Positions 1-8,656 are shown, counted from the stretch's first letter. The stretch is DNA of 64,000 nt from Catenuloplanes niger (GCF_031458255.1 NZ_JAVDYC010000001.1:4783001-4847000); one strand, 5' to 3'. The notes: generated by a model not told the origin, from the letters alone. Translations and numbers: made by a program.

Positions 1-824
1 AACCGGCGGATGTGCTGGAGTACGTCGTCCGGGTAGGACCCGCGCAGGATCGGGTCGAAGAAGATCCGGTTCTGCAGGCCGTCGACCAGGTGCGCGGCGG
101 CCACGTCGGCCTCGCTGTCCGGGTCGGCGGGGGAGACCGCGGCCGGATTGAGCGTGATGCCGAGCTTCTGCACGCCCGCGTCCCGGAGCGCGCGCGTCGC
201 CATGCCATGGCCGAGCAGCAGGTGGTGGACGGCCTTGAACGCGGCCTCCGGGTCCTGGACGCCGGGCGCGTGGATGCCGGCGGCGTAGCCCAGGTAGGCG
301 GAGCACCACGGCTCGTTCAGCGTGGTCCAGGTCTCGACCCGGTCGCCGAGCCGCTTGTGGACCGCCTGCGCGTAGTCGGCGAAGGCGAAGGCCGTGTCCC
401 GCGACGTCCAGCCGCCACGGTCCTCCAGCGACTGCGGCAGGTCCCAGTGGTACAGCGTGACGACCGGGGTGATCCCCTTGCCGCGCAGTTCGTCCACGAG
501 CCGGTCGTAGAAGTCGAGGCCGGCCGGGTTGACCGGGCCGGCGCCGTCCGGCTGGATGCGCGGCCAGGCGATCGAGAACCGGTACGCCTGCAGGCCCAGG
601 TCCGCCATCATGGCCACGTCGTCGCGGTACCGGTGGTAGTGGTCGCAGGCGACGTCGCCGGTGTGCCCGGCGTAGACCTTGCCGGGCGTGCGGCTGAACG
701 TGTCCCAGATCGAGGGGCCGCGGCCGTCCTCACGGGCGGCGCCCTCGATCTGGTAGGAGGCCGTGGCGGACCCCCAGAGGAAGCCCTTGGGGAACGTCAC
801 GCTCGGTGTTGAGGGGTTAGTCAC
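1..824 (-). CDS. GH1 family beta-glucosidase (partial, 3' end outside window)
   Basis: Glycoside hydrolase family 1 enzyme, probably a cytoplasmic beta-glucosidase that releases glucose from beta-linked oligosaccharides. About 274 residues of a family that usually has 440-480 are present; the C-terminal half with the nucleophile glutamate lies beyond position 1. Visible family signatures are [19 protein letters not shown] at the N-terminus, [25 protein letters not shown], and the acid/base motif [12 protein letters not shown]. The GTG start at 824 places the FLWG motif about 13 residues in, as is usual. No signal peptide is visible. The gene reads in the same direction as the next gene, 39 bp upstream. 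Confidence 0.93.
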   Translation of the reverse strand, partial: MTNPSTPSVTFPKGFLWGSATASYQIEGAAREDGRGPSIWDTFSRTPGKVYAGHTGDVACDHYHRYRDDVAMMADLGLQAYRFSIAWPRIQPDGAGPVNPAGLDFYDRLVDELRGKGITPVVTLYHWDLPQSLEDRGGWTSRDTAFAFADYAQAVHKRLGDRVETWTTLNEPWCSAYLGYAAGIHAPGVQDPEAAFKAVHHLLLGHGMATRALRDAGVQKLGITLNPAAVSPADPDSEADVAAAHLVDGLQNRIFFDPILRGSYPDDVLQHIRR

Positions 825-863
825 GTCGCCATTATCACTCTCGGATCATGACGGCGGGTGCGG

Positions 864-1625
864 TCAGCCGATGCGCAGGCCGTCCAGCAGAGAACGCTCT
901 CCGGTGATTTCCAGCGTGTCGAACGGGATTCGGCCGTGCAGCGCCAGCAGCAGGTCGCTGGCGGAGCCGGCCGCGAGCACGCGCGCGCGGTGGTCGTCGG
1001 AGTCCAGGATCGTGTCCGTGTCGAGCAGTGCCAGGCCCTCGCCGCGCAGCCGGACGAACCACTCGTGCTGCAGGTCGGAGGCGACCAGGTGGATCATGCC
1101 GAACCGGTCGCGCGGGCCGGTGCCGCGGCCGGCCGGGAGCAGCGTGTCGAGCAGTTCGGCCAGCCCGTCCACGGCCAGCTTGGCCTCGACCGGCTCGGAC
1201 AGCCCGATCGTCATCTGCGCGTCCCACCGGTGCAGCGTGGTCAGGTGCGCGGCGCGGCGCAGCCAGAACGCGGCCTTCTTCGGCGCGGGCATCGGGTTCC
1301 ACGCGGGCAGGTCCTCCTCCACGCCCTCCAGCGTCGCCAGCGCGGCCGCGTACCGCTCGTCCCACCAGACCAGCGGGTCGACGCCGGCCGGGACGCCGCT
1401 CGCCGGCCGGGTCGCCTCGGGTGCGGTGGTCACCCCGCGCGTGACGTGCGTGACGACCCACTCGTAGAAGCCGCCGAGGTGGCCGATGAGGTCCGTCACG
1501 GTCCACTCCGGACGGGTGGGGACGGGCGCGCCCAGCGCCTGTTCCCCGAGGGCCGCGCGGAACGCGGGACCCTCGGCGCGCAGCGCGCCGATCCAGAAGT
1601 CTTTCGTGGCATGCAGCTTCGTCAT
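864..1625 (-). CDS. Maleylpyruvate isomerase (MDMPI) family mycothiol-dependent-type enzyme
   Basis: A 253-residue protein of the DinB-like four-helix MDMPI family. Members bind a divalent metal and several use mycothiol, the actinobacterial thiol, as cofactor. The typical segment PEWTVTDLIGHLGGFYEW is present, with a candidate metal-ligand histidine at about residue 49; a second histidine lies in LHRWDAQM. The ATG at 1625 was chosen because MTKLHATKDFW matches the normal start of the family, whereas the longer reading frame adds a poorly conserved leader. The substrate cannot be inferred. It is transcribed divergently from murB across a 57-bp gap. Confidence 0.8.
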   Translation of the reverse strand: MTKLHATKDFWIGALRAEGPAFRAALGEQALGAPVPTRPEWTVTDLIGHLGGFYEWVVTHVTRGVTTAPEATRPASGVPAGVDPLVWWDERYAAALATLEGVEEDLPAWNPMPAPKKAAFWLRRAAHLTTLHRWDAQMTIGLSEPVEAKLAVDGLAELLDTLLPAGRGTGPRDRFGMIHLVASDLQHEWFVRLRGEGLALLDTDTILDSDDHRARVLAAGSASDLLLALHGRIPFDTLEITGERSLLDGLRIG

Positions 1626-1682
1626 GACCGTTCCTCCCACGCGGCCGCCCAGTCCGCTCGCCCCCAGCCTAGGGTTAAGGGC

Positions 1683-2768
1683 GTGCACGACGTTAGCGCT
1701 GATTCGCCCACCGTCGCAGGGTCGACAGTCCCCAGTTCACTCGCTCCGCACACCACGTTGCGGTTGGGCGGGCCCGCCAGACGGCTGGTTTCCGCCGAAA
1801 ATGCGGACGAACTGGTTGATTTGACGAAGGCTGCGGGCCGAACGGGTGACCCTCTGCTGTTGCTGGCCGGCGGCAGCAACGTGGTCATCGGGGACGACGG
1901 ATTCGCCGGCACCGCGATCCTGGTCCGCAGCCGTGGCGTGGAGGTGATCAGTCGCCGCCCGGACCAGTGGATCGTCCGGGTCCAGGCCGGGCATCCGTGG
2001 GACGAGTTCGTCGCCGAGACGGTCGCGGCCGGCTGGGCCGGTGTCGAGTGCCTCTCCGGCATCCCCGGCTCGACCGGGGCCACCCCGATCCAGAACGTCG
2101 GGGCGTACGGGCAGGACGTGGCGGAGACGATCTCGTCGGTGACGGTCTACGACCGGGCCGAGGGCGTCATCCGGGACATGCCCGCGGCCGACTGCGGCTT
2201 CGGCTACCGCGCGAGCATCTTCAAGCACAACGAGCGGTACGTCGTGCTCTCCGTCGACTTCCGGCTGCGGCCCGCCGCGGAGTCCGGTCCGGTGCGCTAC
2301 GCGGAGCTGGCCCGCACGCTCGGCGTGGCGCAGGGCGATCGGGTGCCGCTGGCCGCCGCGCGCGAGACCGTGCTGGCGCTGCGCGCCGGCAAGGGCATGG
2401 TGCTGGACGCGGACGACCGGGACACCTGGTCCGTCGGGTCGTTCTTCACCAACCCGATCGTGGACGCGGGCGCGTGGGAGAAGCTGCGCGAGGCGTCCGC
2501 CGGCGAGCCGCCCGGCTGGCCCGGTGAGGGCGGCCGGGTCAAGGTCAGCGCGGCCTGGCTGATCGACAAGGCCGGGTTCGGCCGGGGATATCCGGGCGGT
2601 GACGTGCCGGTCAGCATCTCCACCAAGCACACGTTGGCGCTGACCAACCGGGGTTCGGGCAGCACCGCGCAGCTGCTCGGCCTGGCGCGGGAGATCCGCG
2701 ACGGCGTGCGTGACCGCTTCGGCGTGCTCCTGCACCCCGAGCCGGTGCTGGTCGGCTGCGAGATCTGA
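1683..2768 (+). CDS. murB: UDP-N-acetylmuramate dehydrogenase MurB
   Basis: Reduces UDP-N-acetylglucosamine-enolpyruvate to UDP-N-acetylmuramate with NADPH through bound FAD, the second committed step of peptidoglycan synthesis in the cytoplasm. The 361-residue protein has the FAD-binding motif LLLLAGGSNVVIGDDGF, the signature GIPGSTGATPIQNVGAYGQ, the catalytic-serine segment SVGSFFTNPI and the C-terminal HPEPVLVG with the catalytic glutamate, as in type I MurB. The GTG start at 1683 is inferred. A TAGGGT hexamer at 1670-1675 ends only 7 bases before it, so the message may be leaderless. A strong hairpin follows the stop codon. Confidence 0.93.
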   Translation: MHDVSADSPTVAGSTVPSSLAPHTTLRLGGPARRLVSAENADELVDLTKAAGRTGDPLLLLAGGSNVVIGDDGFAGTAILVRSRGVEVISRRPDQWIVRVQAGHPWDEFVAETVAAGWAGVECLSGIPGSTGATPIQNVGAYGQDVAETISSVTVYDRAEGVIRDMPAADCGFGYRASIFKHNERYVVLSVDFRLRPAAESGPVRYAELARTLGVAQGDRVPLAAARETVLALRAGKGMVLDADDRDTWSVGSFFTNPIVDAGAWEKLREASAGEPPGWPGEGGRVKVSAAWLIDKAGFGRGYPGGDVPVSISTKHTLALTNRGSGSTAQLLGLAREIRDGVRDRFGVLLHPEPVLVGCEI

Positions 2769-2796
2769 CGCCACCGTCCGGCACCACCGGGAAACA

Positions 2797-2836
2797 GATC
2801 AAGGGATCGGCGTCCGGGGACGCCGATCCCTTGATC
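2797..2836. terminator. Bidirectional terminator between murB and the CAP gene
   Basis: Perfect 19-bp inverted repeat (2797-2815 and 2818-2836) with a 2-base centre, lying between the convergent ends of murB and the CAP-domain gene. There is no long T tract on either strand, so it probably acts as a strong stem without a classical U run. Confidence 0.8.
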
Positions 2837-2863
2837 AACGGGGGGTGAGGGGAGGTGTGTGGG

Positions 2864-3340
2864 TCAGCCGCCGAATTCCTGGGTCCAGTAGATGGTGCCG
2901 TTGGTGTCGCGGGCGACGCCGACGCCGATCTTGGTGGCTTTGCAGTTGAGGATGTTCTTGCGGTGGCCGGGGCTGTTCATCCAGCCGGTCATGACGCCGG
3001 TGGTGTCGGCGTAGCCCCAGGCGATGTTCTCGCCGACGGCGGGGGCGTAGCCGGCGGCCTTGACGCGGGCGGTGAAGGTGGAGCCGTTGCGGCCGGTGTG
3101 GGAGAAGTAGCGGTGCTTGGCCTGGTCGGAGGAGTGGCCGCGGGCGGCTTTGGTCAGTGCGGGGGAGGTGGTGAGTTTCTTGCAGCCGGCCTTGGTGCGT
3201 GCGGTGTTGGTGGCGGCGACGACCTGGGACTCCAGCGTGGTGGCCGGGGTCACGGCGGCGGTCGCGGTGGTGGCGGTGCCACCGATCACGAGGGCGGCGG
3301 TGACGGCGGTCAGGGCGGCGGAGCGGATCAGGTTGCGCAA
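2864..3340 (-). CDS. Secreted CAP-domain (SCP/PR1-like) protein
   Basis: A 158-residue exported protein with one CAP domain. The N-terminus (RNLIRSAALTAVTAALVIGG) is a signal peptide ending near ATTATAA. The mature part carries CAP signatures: VVAATNTARTKAGC, the histidine segment YFSHTGRNG, GENIAWGY and GWMNSPGHRKNIL. Bacterial CAP proteins are extracellular and mostly of unknown activity. A TTG start at 3340 was chosen because GAGAGG lies 9 bases upstream and the signal peptide then begins at once; a longer frame reaches a TTG at 3379. A possible FliA-type promoter ends at 3379, which also favours the shorter start. Confidence 0.82.
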   Translation of the reverse strand: MRNLIRSAALTAVTAALVIGGTATTATAAVTPATTLESQVVAATNTARTKAGCKKLTTSPALTKAARGHSSDQAKHRYFSHTGRNGSTFTARVKAAGYAPAVGENIAWGYADTTGVMTGWMNSPGHRKNILNCKATKIGVGVARDTNGTIYWTQEFGG

Positions 3341-3378
3341 GAATTCGGCCTCTCGGTCGGCGTTGCTTACGCCGGTCA

Positions 3379-3406
3379 AGTTCGGCCGGGTGCGTGGACC
3401 CTTGAT
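3379..3406 (-). promoter_or_regulatory. Possible FliA-type promoter of the CAP gene (weak)
   Basis: On the minus strand ATCA (3403-3406), 16 bases, then GCCGAACT (3379-3386). The -10-like box and the spacing match the eleven stronger motifs in this window, but the -35-like box has one mismatch (ATCA for CTCA). The predicted start of transcription falls about 30 bases before the TTG at 3340. Confidence 0.4.
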
Positions 3407-3485
3407 GAATCGACGTGGTGCTATGCGGTGAGCGCTCGGTTCCCACCCGGGTGCCGGATTCCCTCACCGTCCGGCAACCCGACCG

Positions 3486-3513
3486 CTCAGGAACCGCTCC
3501 CGCGCGCCGATAC
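3486..3513 (+). promoter_or_regulatory. FliA-type promoter of the GGDEF-like gene
   Basis: CTCA (3486-3489), 16 bases, GCCGATAC (3506-3513). Same boxes and same spacing as upstream of flagellar and chemotaxis units in this window. It lies about 60 bases before the ATG at 3574 and its ribosome-binding site. Confidence 0.7.
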
Positions 3514-3573
3514 GGCGGGTATCAGGCGGCCCGGGCCGGTGGTCCGTGCCGTACGACAGGAGGTTTCGCCGTT

Positions 3574-4041
3574 ATGGACGCCCCGACCGGTGCCATCGAC
3601 CGCAGCGCGTGGGAGGAGGAGCTGGAGCGGCGGGTCACCGCCGCGTACCGAGGCCGGTACCCGCTGGTGATCGTGCTGCTCGACCTGGACCACTTCGCGG
3701 CCTACCAGGCGCAGCACGGACGGGAGGCCGCCGAGCAGCTGCTCCTGGACGCCGGTGAGGCCTGGCGTGCCCACGTACGCCCCGACGATCTGCTCGTCCG
3801 GTACGGGGAGGGACAGTTCGGCGTGATCCTCAGCCGGGTGCAGCTGCGCGCGGCGGAACGGATCATCGCGCGACTGCAGCAGGCCACGCCGGTCGCGCAG
3901 ACGTTCTCCGCGGGCGTGGCGCTGTGGAACGGCTCCGAGGACTGGCAGTCGCTCGTCGCGCGCGCGGTCGAGGCGCTGGAGGCGGCGAAGGACGGCGGCC
4001 GTAACCGGTGCGTGGTGCACGGCGCCTCCGCGCTGATCTGA
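3574..4041 (+). CDS. Single-domain GGDEF-like protein, probably catalytically inactive
   Basis: A 155-residue soluble protein made of one GGDEF-type fold. The metal-binding segment VLLDLDHFAAYQAQHG is well kept, but the active-site signature is RYGEGQFGV instead of R(G/A)GGDEF, so the second catalytic acidic positions are altered and cyclase activity is doubtful. There are no sensor or membrane segments. The start is fixed by AGGAGG 9 bases before the ATG. A FliA-type promoter lies upstream, so the protein is probably made with the flagella and may bind a nucleotide or partner rather than make c-di-GMP. Function is inferred from fold and context only. Confidence 0.7.
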   Translation: MDAPTGAIDRSAWEEELERRVTAAYRGRYPLVIVLLDLDHFAAYQAQHGREAAEQLLLDAGEAWRAHVRPDDLLVRYGEGQFGVILSRVQLRAAERIIARLQQATPVAQTFSAGVALWNGSEDWQSLVARAVEALEAAKDGGRNRCVVHGASALI

Positions 4042-4061
4042 GGGCCGGTTCCCGGAACGGC

Positions 4062-4748
4062 TCAGGCGGTCGGCAGCCGCACCGTGATCGCCGCGCCGGT
4101 CCGCGGGTCGAAGCCGATCGAGACCGCGCCGCCGTGGCGGTGCGCGATCGCCCGGGCGAGCAACATCCAGAGCGCCAGGCTGCGGGTACGGTCGCCGCCC
4201 GGCACCGGCAGCGAGGTCGCCAGGAAGTATTCGTCGGTGAGCGTCTCGGCCTGGGTGCTGCGGATCGTCACGGTCCAGTGGTCGCCGAAGCAGGCGCCGC
4301 GGATCTCGCCGCTGCCGTCCAGCGCCCGCTCGGTCATCGCGCCGGTGACCGCGTAGAACAGCTGGTGCAGCAGGCCGGCGTCGCCCGGGACGGCCGGCCC
4401 GGCCTCGACCGTGCCGCGCACCGCCGCGGTCGGCACCACACGCTCGACCTCCCGGCCGGCGTCGGCGACGACCGCCGCCAGCTCGACCGGTTCGGACTGC
4501 ACCGGCAGGTCGCCGGACTCGAGGCGAGACAGCAGCATCAGGTCCTCGACCAGCACCAGCATGCGTTCGGTGTTGCGCTGCACGACGGAGAGCGCGGTGG
4601 GCCGCTCGCCCTCCGGCAGCTCGACGCCGGAGAGCATCTCCGTGAACGCGGCGATGGAGGTCAGCGGCGTGCGCAACTCGTGCGAGACGACGGCGAGGAA
4701 CTGGGCCTTGAATGCATCCCGTGATTCGGGCTCCGGTGCGGTTTTCAC
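4062..4748 (-). CDS. Soluble sensor histidine kinase (HisKA, degenerate ATPase domain)
   Basis: A 228-residue cytoplasmic histidine kinase with no sensing or membrane domain. The H-box VVSHELRTPLTSIAAFTEML carries the phospho-acceptor at about His23. The following ATP-binding region is poorly conserved: the usual N box and the G-rich GTGLGL segment are not recognisable, only ALWMLLARAIAHRHGG at the expected place, so it may be a phosphotransfer or scaffold protein rather than an active kinase. GTG at 4748 has AGGA 6 bases upstream; an alternative GTG at 4832 would add residues encoded by an AT-rich, promoter-like stretch. It is divergent from the response regulator at 4936. Confidence 0.7.
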   Translation of the reverse strand: MKTAPEPESRDAFKAQFLAVVSHELRTPLTSIAAFTEMLSGVELPEGERPTALSVVQRNTERMLVLVEDLMLLSRLESGDLPVQSEPVELAAVVADAGREVERVVPTAAVRGTVEAGPAVPGDAGLLHQLFYAVTGAMTERALDGSGEIRGACFGDHWTVTIRSTQAETLTDEYFLATSLPVPGGDRTRSLALWMLLARAIAHRHGGAVSIGFDPRTGAAITVRLPTA

Positions 4749-4935
4749 GAGCGGTCCTGTTTCGGATGCGGGCGCAAGCAGTGACTTCCCACGATAAACT
4801 CTGACTGTTCGGTTTTTTGCTCCTAATATCACCTTATAGGCATCGTAACCGATTCATGCCATATGGGTATCCGGACGATGCTGCAGGGGGTGGGCTAATG
4901 CAGGGACCCATGTGTGCCCGGGCGGGGGCGATCCG

Positions 4936-5634
4936 GTGAGCAAGCTTCTGGTCGTCGAGGACGATCCGGACATCGCGCTGGCTCTGCGGATGCTTTTCGG
5001 TCGCGCCGGGTACGACATCTCACACGCCTCCGACGGCCGCAGCGGACTGCGCGAGGCCTACACGGAGAAGCCCGATCTGGTCGTCCTGGACGTGGGACTG
5101 CCGGAGATGGACGGCTGGCAGGTGCTGGAACGGCTGCGGGACGTCTCGGACGTACCGGTGCTGGTGCTGACCGCGCACGGCCAGGAGGCCGAGAAGGTGC
5201 GCGGCCTGCGCGGCGGCGCCGACGACTACCTCACCAAGCCGTTCGCGAACGCGGAACTGCTGGCCCGGGTCGAGGCGCTGCTGCGCCGCTCGTCGGCCGG
5301 CCAGAACAGCTGGGCCAGCCAGGTCTACGACGACGGCGTCGTGCACCTGGACCCCACCCGGCGCCGCGTCTACGTCAAGGGCGAGGAGGTCCGGCTCACG
5401 CCGACCGAGTTCCGGCTGCTGAACGCGCTCGTCCGGCACGCCGGGGCGGTCCTCAGCCCGAACCAGCTGCTGACCCAGGCGTGGGACGACCCGACCGGCA
5501 TCGGCCAGGAGCGGGTGAAGTTCGCCGTGCTGCGACTGCGCCGCAAGCTGGGCTGGTCCGACCCCGAAGAGTCGCCCATCGAATCGGTACGAGGTTTCGG
5601 CTACCGGTACCGGAAGGCCAACCCCGATGCCTGA
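4936..5634 (+). CDS. OmpR/PhoB-family response regulator
   Basis: A 232-residue two-domain regulator. The N-terminal receiver (about 1-120) has the acidic pair Asp9-Asp10, the phospho-acceptor Asp52 in VVLDVGLPEMDGW and the lysine in LTKPFANAELLARV. The C-terminal winged helix (about 135-230) shows VRLTPTEFRLLNAL and ESVRGFGYRYRKA, typical of OmpR-type DNA binding. GTG at 4936 begins the canonical SKLLVVEDD; upstream GGCGGGGGCG can serve as ribosome-binding site. It precedes cheA by 61 bp, but a separate promoter lies in that gap, so it may not belong to the chemotaxis pathway. Its partner could be the divergent kinase at 4062-4748. Confidence 0.85.
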   Translation: MSKLLVVEDDPDIALALRMLFGRAGYDISHASDGRSGLREAYTEKPDLVVLDVGLPEMDGWQVLERLRDVSDVPVLVLTAHGQEAEKVRGLRGGADDYLTKPFANAELLARVEALLRRSSAGQNSWASQVYDDGVVHLDPTRRRVYVKGEEVRLTPTEFRLLNALVRHAGAVLSPNQLLTQAWDDPTGIGQERVKFAVLRLRRKLGWSDPEESPIESVRGFGYRYRKANPDA

Positions 5635-5637
5635 TTC

Positions 5638-5665
5638 CTCAAGTACGTCCTTTTTCGGTCGATAG
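5638..5665 (+). promoter_or_regulatory. FliA-type promoter of cheA-cheW
   Basis: CTCA (5638-5641), 16 bases, GTCGATAG (5658-5665), between the response regulator gene and cheA. It is followed by GGAGCAGGAGGGA and the GTG of cheA at 5696. Confidence 0.75.
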
Positions 5666-5695
5666 GGCTCCTGCACCGGAGCAGGAGGGAAGCCT

Positions 5696-8113
5696 GTGGA
5701 AGAGCTTGGCGAGATCGTCGGCGAGTTCCTGATGGAGAGCCACGAGAACCTGGACCAACTGGACCGGGACCTCGTGTCGCTGGAGCAGGACCCCGGATCG
5801 CGTGACCTGATCTCACGCATCTTTCGGACGATCCACACAATCAAGGGCACCAGCGGGTTCCTCGCGTTCTCCCGGCTGGAGACCCTGACCCACGCCGGTG
5901 AGTCGCTGCTGTCGCGGCTGCGCGACGGCGTGCAGCCGGTGACCGCGGAGACCATCACCGCGCTGCTCGCGATGCTGGACGGCGTCCGTGCGCTGCTGGC
6001 CACGATCGAGGAGACCGGCGCCGAGGGCGACGTCGACGTGGACGGCATCATCGCCACCGTCAACGCGCAGATGGCCGAGCCGGGCGCCGCTCCCGCCGCC
6101 GCGAAGCCGGCCGCGGAGAAGCCCGCCGCGGCCGAGGAGGCCCCGGCCGAGGCCGAGGACAAGGCGCCCAAGGCGCCGGCCGGCGTGCCGTCCGCGTTCG
6201 AGGACGAGGCCGCGGCCGACGACGCCGGTGAGCAGCGCCCCACGCCCGAGCCGATCGAGGAGCAGCGCAAGCCGATCGGCGAGCAGCTGGTCGAGTCCGG
6301 CGCCGCCTCCACGGCCGACGTCGCCTCCGCACTGCAGCAGCAGATCGAGGGCGACGAGCGCAAGCTCGGCACGATCCTGCTCGACGAGGGCAAGGCCGCC
6401 CCGGCCGCGGTGAGTGACGCGGTGCAGAACCAGGCGCCGAAGCGCAGCGTCGCGGACAGCGCGATCCGCGTCGACGTCGACCTGCTCGACGGCCTGATGA
6501 ACCTGGTCGGTGAGCTGGTGCTCGCCCGCAACCAGCTGGTCCGCGGCGTGGCCGAGATGGGCGACCAGGCGATGGTGCGCAGCGCCCAGCGGCTCAACCT
6601 GATCACCAGTGAGCTGCAAGAGGGCATCATGAAGACCCGCATGCAGCCGATCGACCACATCTGGTCGAAGCTGCCGCGAGTCGTCCGGGACCTCTCCAAG
6701 GCGCTGGACAAGCAGATCAACCTGGTCATGGAGGGCAAGGAGACCGAGCTCGACCGCACGCTGCTGGAGGCGGTCAAGGACCCGCTGACCCACCTGGTGC
6801 GCAACGCGGTCGACCACGGCATCGAGGACGTGCCGACCCGCATCGCGTCCGGCAAGGGCCCGGAGGGCACGCTCACGCTGCGCGCGTTCCACGAGGGCGG
6901 GCACGTGACGGTCGAGGTCGCCGACGACGGCGCCGGCCTCAACGTGGAGCGGATCGCGAAGAAGGCCGTGGAGAACGGCCTCGCCAAGCCGGAGCAGATC
7001 GCGACCATGGACCGGCGCGAGATCATGTCGATGGTCTTCCAGCCCGGGTTCTCCACCGCCGCGAAGGTCACCAACGTCTCCGGCCGCGGCGTCGGCATGG
7101 ACGTGGTGAAGACCAACATCGAGCGCGTCGGCGGCGCGGTCGGCGTCGACTCCGTGCCGGGCAAGGGCACCACCTGGCGCCTGACCATCCCGCTGACCCT
7201 GGCGATCATCCAGGCGCTGACCATCGACTGCGCCGACCAGCGGTACGTGGTGCCGCAGGCCTCGGTGCTGGAGCTGGTCTTCATCGACGGCAACTCGACG
7301 AAGATCGAGTACGCGTCCGGCGCCCCGGTCTACCGGCTGCGCGGCCGGCTGCTCCCGTTGGTCCGCCTGGACCGCACGCTCGGCCTGCCGGTCGGCGGCG
7401 ACCAGGGCGTCTACATCGTGGTGCTGCAGGCCGACGGCCGCAGCTTCGGCCTGGTCGTGGACCGCGTCCTGAACACCGAGGAGGTCGTGGTCAAGGCGCT
7501 CAACTCGCGGTTCAAGGACGTCGGCCTCTACGCCGGCGCCACGATCCTCGGCCACGGCAAGGTCGGCCTGATCCTGGACGTCGCGTCGCTGGCCCGCCGG
7601 TCGAACCTGGCGACCAGCTCGGAGCGCGACTCCAGCATCAGCGCGCGGGACAGCCGCGGGCCGAGCGACAACGCGGAGCGCCTGCTGGTCACCGCGGTCG
7701 GCGAGCGCCGGGTGGCGATCCCGCTGGACACGGTCACCCGCCTGGAGGAGTTCCCGATCGCGAAGATCGAGCACGCCGGCAGCCGGGAGGTCGTGCAGTA
7801 CCGCGGCCAGATCCTGCCGCTGGTCCGGCTGTCGTACCTGCTCGGTGCGATGCCGGAGGAGACCGGCGAGACGGTCTCCGTGGTGGTCTACAGCGAGGGC
7901 GAGCGCAGTGTCGCGCTGGTCGTCGACAAGATCGTGGACATCGTGGAGGACGCGATGACCGCCCGCCGGAACGTCGACGACGACGGCCTGGTCGGCACCG
8001 CGGTCATCCAGCAGCGGGTCACCGAGCTGCTCGACGTCCGCCGTGCGATCGTCGCGGCCGACCCGAACTTCTACAGCGACCTGCACGAGGACGAGATGCT
8101 GGTGGAGGCCTGA
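5696..8113 (+). CDS. cheA: Chemotaxis histidine kinase CheA with two CheW domains
   Basis: Central chemotaxis kinase that autophosphorylates under receptor control and feeds CheY and CheB. 805 residues. Order: Hpt domain (about 1-105; His47 in RTIHTIKGTSGF), an Ala/Pro/Glu-rich linker with a small helical module (about 195-245, IGEQLVESGAAS and LGTILLDEGKAA) resembling MshEN-type domains, dimerisation domain, ATPase domain (about 345-500; LVRNAVDHGIE, VADDGAGLN, GRGVGMDVV), then two successive CheW-like domains (about 500-640 and 655-795). No classical CheY-binding P2 domain is recognisable. The GTG start has GCAGGAGGGA upstream. The stop is 1 base before the cheW ATG. Confidence 0.95.
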   Translation: MEELGEIVGEFLMESHENLDQLDRDLVSLEQDPGSRDLISRIFRTIHTIKGTSGFLAFSRLETLTHAGESLLSRLRDGVQPVTAETITALLAMLDGVRALLATIEETGAEGDVDVDGIIATVNAQMAEPGAAPAAAKPAAEKPAAAEEAPAEAEDKAPKAPAGVPSAFEDEAAADDAGEQRPTPEPIEEQRKPIGEQLVESGAASTADVASALQQQIEGDERKLGTILLDEGKAAPAAVSDAVQNQAPKRSVADSAIRVDVDLLDGLMNLVGELVLARNQLVRGVAEMGDQAMVRSAQRLNLITSELQEGIMKTRMQPIDHIWSKLPRVVRDLSKALDKQINLVMEGKETELDRTLLEAVKDPLTHLVRNAVDHGIEDVPTRIASGKGPEGTLTLRAFHEGGHVTVEVADDGAGLNVERIAKKAVENGLAKPEQIATMDRREIMSMVFQPGFSTAAKVTNVSGRGVGMDVVKTNIERVGGAVGVDSVPGKGTTWRLTIPLTLAIIQALTIDCADQRYVVPQASVLELVFIDGNSTKIEYASGAPVYRLRGRLLPLVRLDRTLGLPVGGDQGVYIVVLQADGRSFGLVVDRVLNTEEVVVKALNSRFKDVGLYAGATILGHGKVGLILDVASLARRSNLATSSERDSSISARDSRGPSDNAERLLVTAVGERRVAIPLDTVTRLEEFPIAKIEHAGSREVVQYRGQILPLVRLSYLLGAMPEETGETVSVVVYSEGERSVALVVDKIVDIVEDAMTARRNVDDDGLVGTAVIQQRVTELLDVRRAIVAADPNFYSDLHEDEMLVEA

Positions 8114-8114
8114 G

Positions 8115-8558
8115 ATGGCGACCCGACAATTCGCCACGTTCGAGGTGGCGGGGCAGCTCTTCGGCGTCGAGGTGCACACGGTGCAGGAGGTGCTCTCCTA
8201 CAACGAGTACACGATGGTGCCGCTGGCGCCGTCCGCGGTCGGCGGACTGTTCAACCTCCGCGGTCAGGTGATCGCGGCGGTGGACCTCCGGGTGCAGCTC
8301 GGCCTGCCCCGGCAGTCGCTGGACGGCCCGGTGATGAACGTGATCCTGCGCGGCGACGAGGAGCCGGTCAGCCTGCTGGTCGACAAGATCGGTGAGGTGG
8401 TCGACCTGGACGAGGCCACGTTCGAACCGCCGCCGGACACGCTGAACGGCCCGACCCGCGAGCTGGTCGTCGGCACGTTCAAGCTGGAAGGCCGCCTGAT
8501 GCTGGCGCTCAACGTGGCTCAGGCAGTGGACACCTACCGCACCCCGGCCGTGAGCTAG
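8115..8558 (+). CDS. cheW: Chemotaxis coupling protein CheW
   Basis: A 147-residue single CheW domain that links chemoreceptors to CheA. It has the beta-barrel signatures QFATFEVAGQLFGVEV, AVGGLFNLRGQVIAAVDLR and LLVDKIGEVVDL. It begins one base after the cheA stop, so the two are co-transcribed and probably translationally coupled. A perfect hairpin follows, which closes the cheA-cheW unit. Confidence 0.95.
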   Translation: MATRQFATFEVAGQLFGVEVHTVQEVLSYNEYTMVPLAPSAVGGLFNLRGQVIAAVDLRVQLGLPRQSLDGPVMNVILRGDEEPVSLLVDKIGEVVDLDEATFEPPPDTLNGPTRELVVGTFKLEGRLMLALNVAQAVDTYRTPAVS

Positions 8559-8575
8559 GGCTTGTGATCACCTCC

Positions 8576-8628
8576 GGACCCTCGCACCCCCGTGCCGCCG
8601 ATCCGTCGGCCCGGGGGTGCGAGGGTCC
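8576..8628 (+). terminator. Terminator after cheW
   Basis: Perfect 17-bp inverted repeat (8576-8592 and 8612-8628) with a 19-base loop, 18 bases after the cheW stop codon. No T tract. Confidence 0.7.
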
Positions 8629-8656
8629 GCTGTCTAAGGCCGGGTGCTGATTTCTC

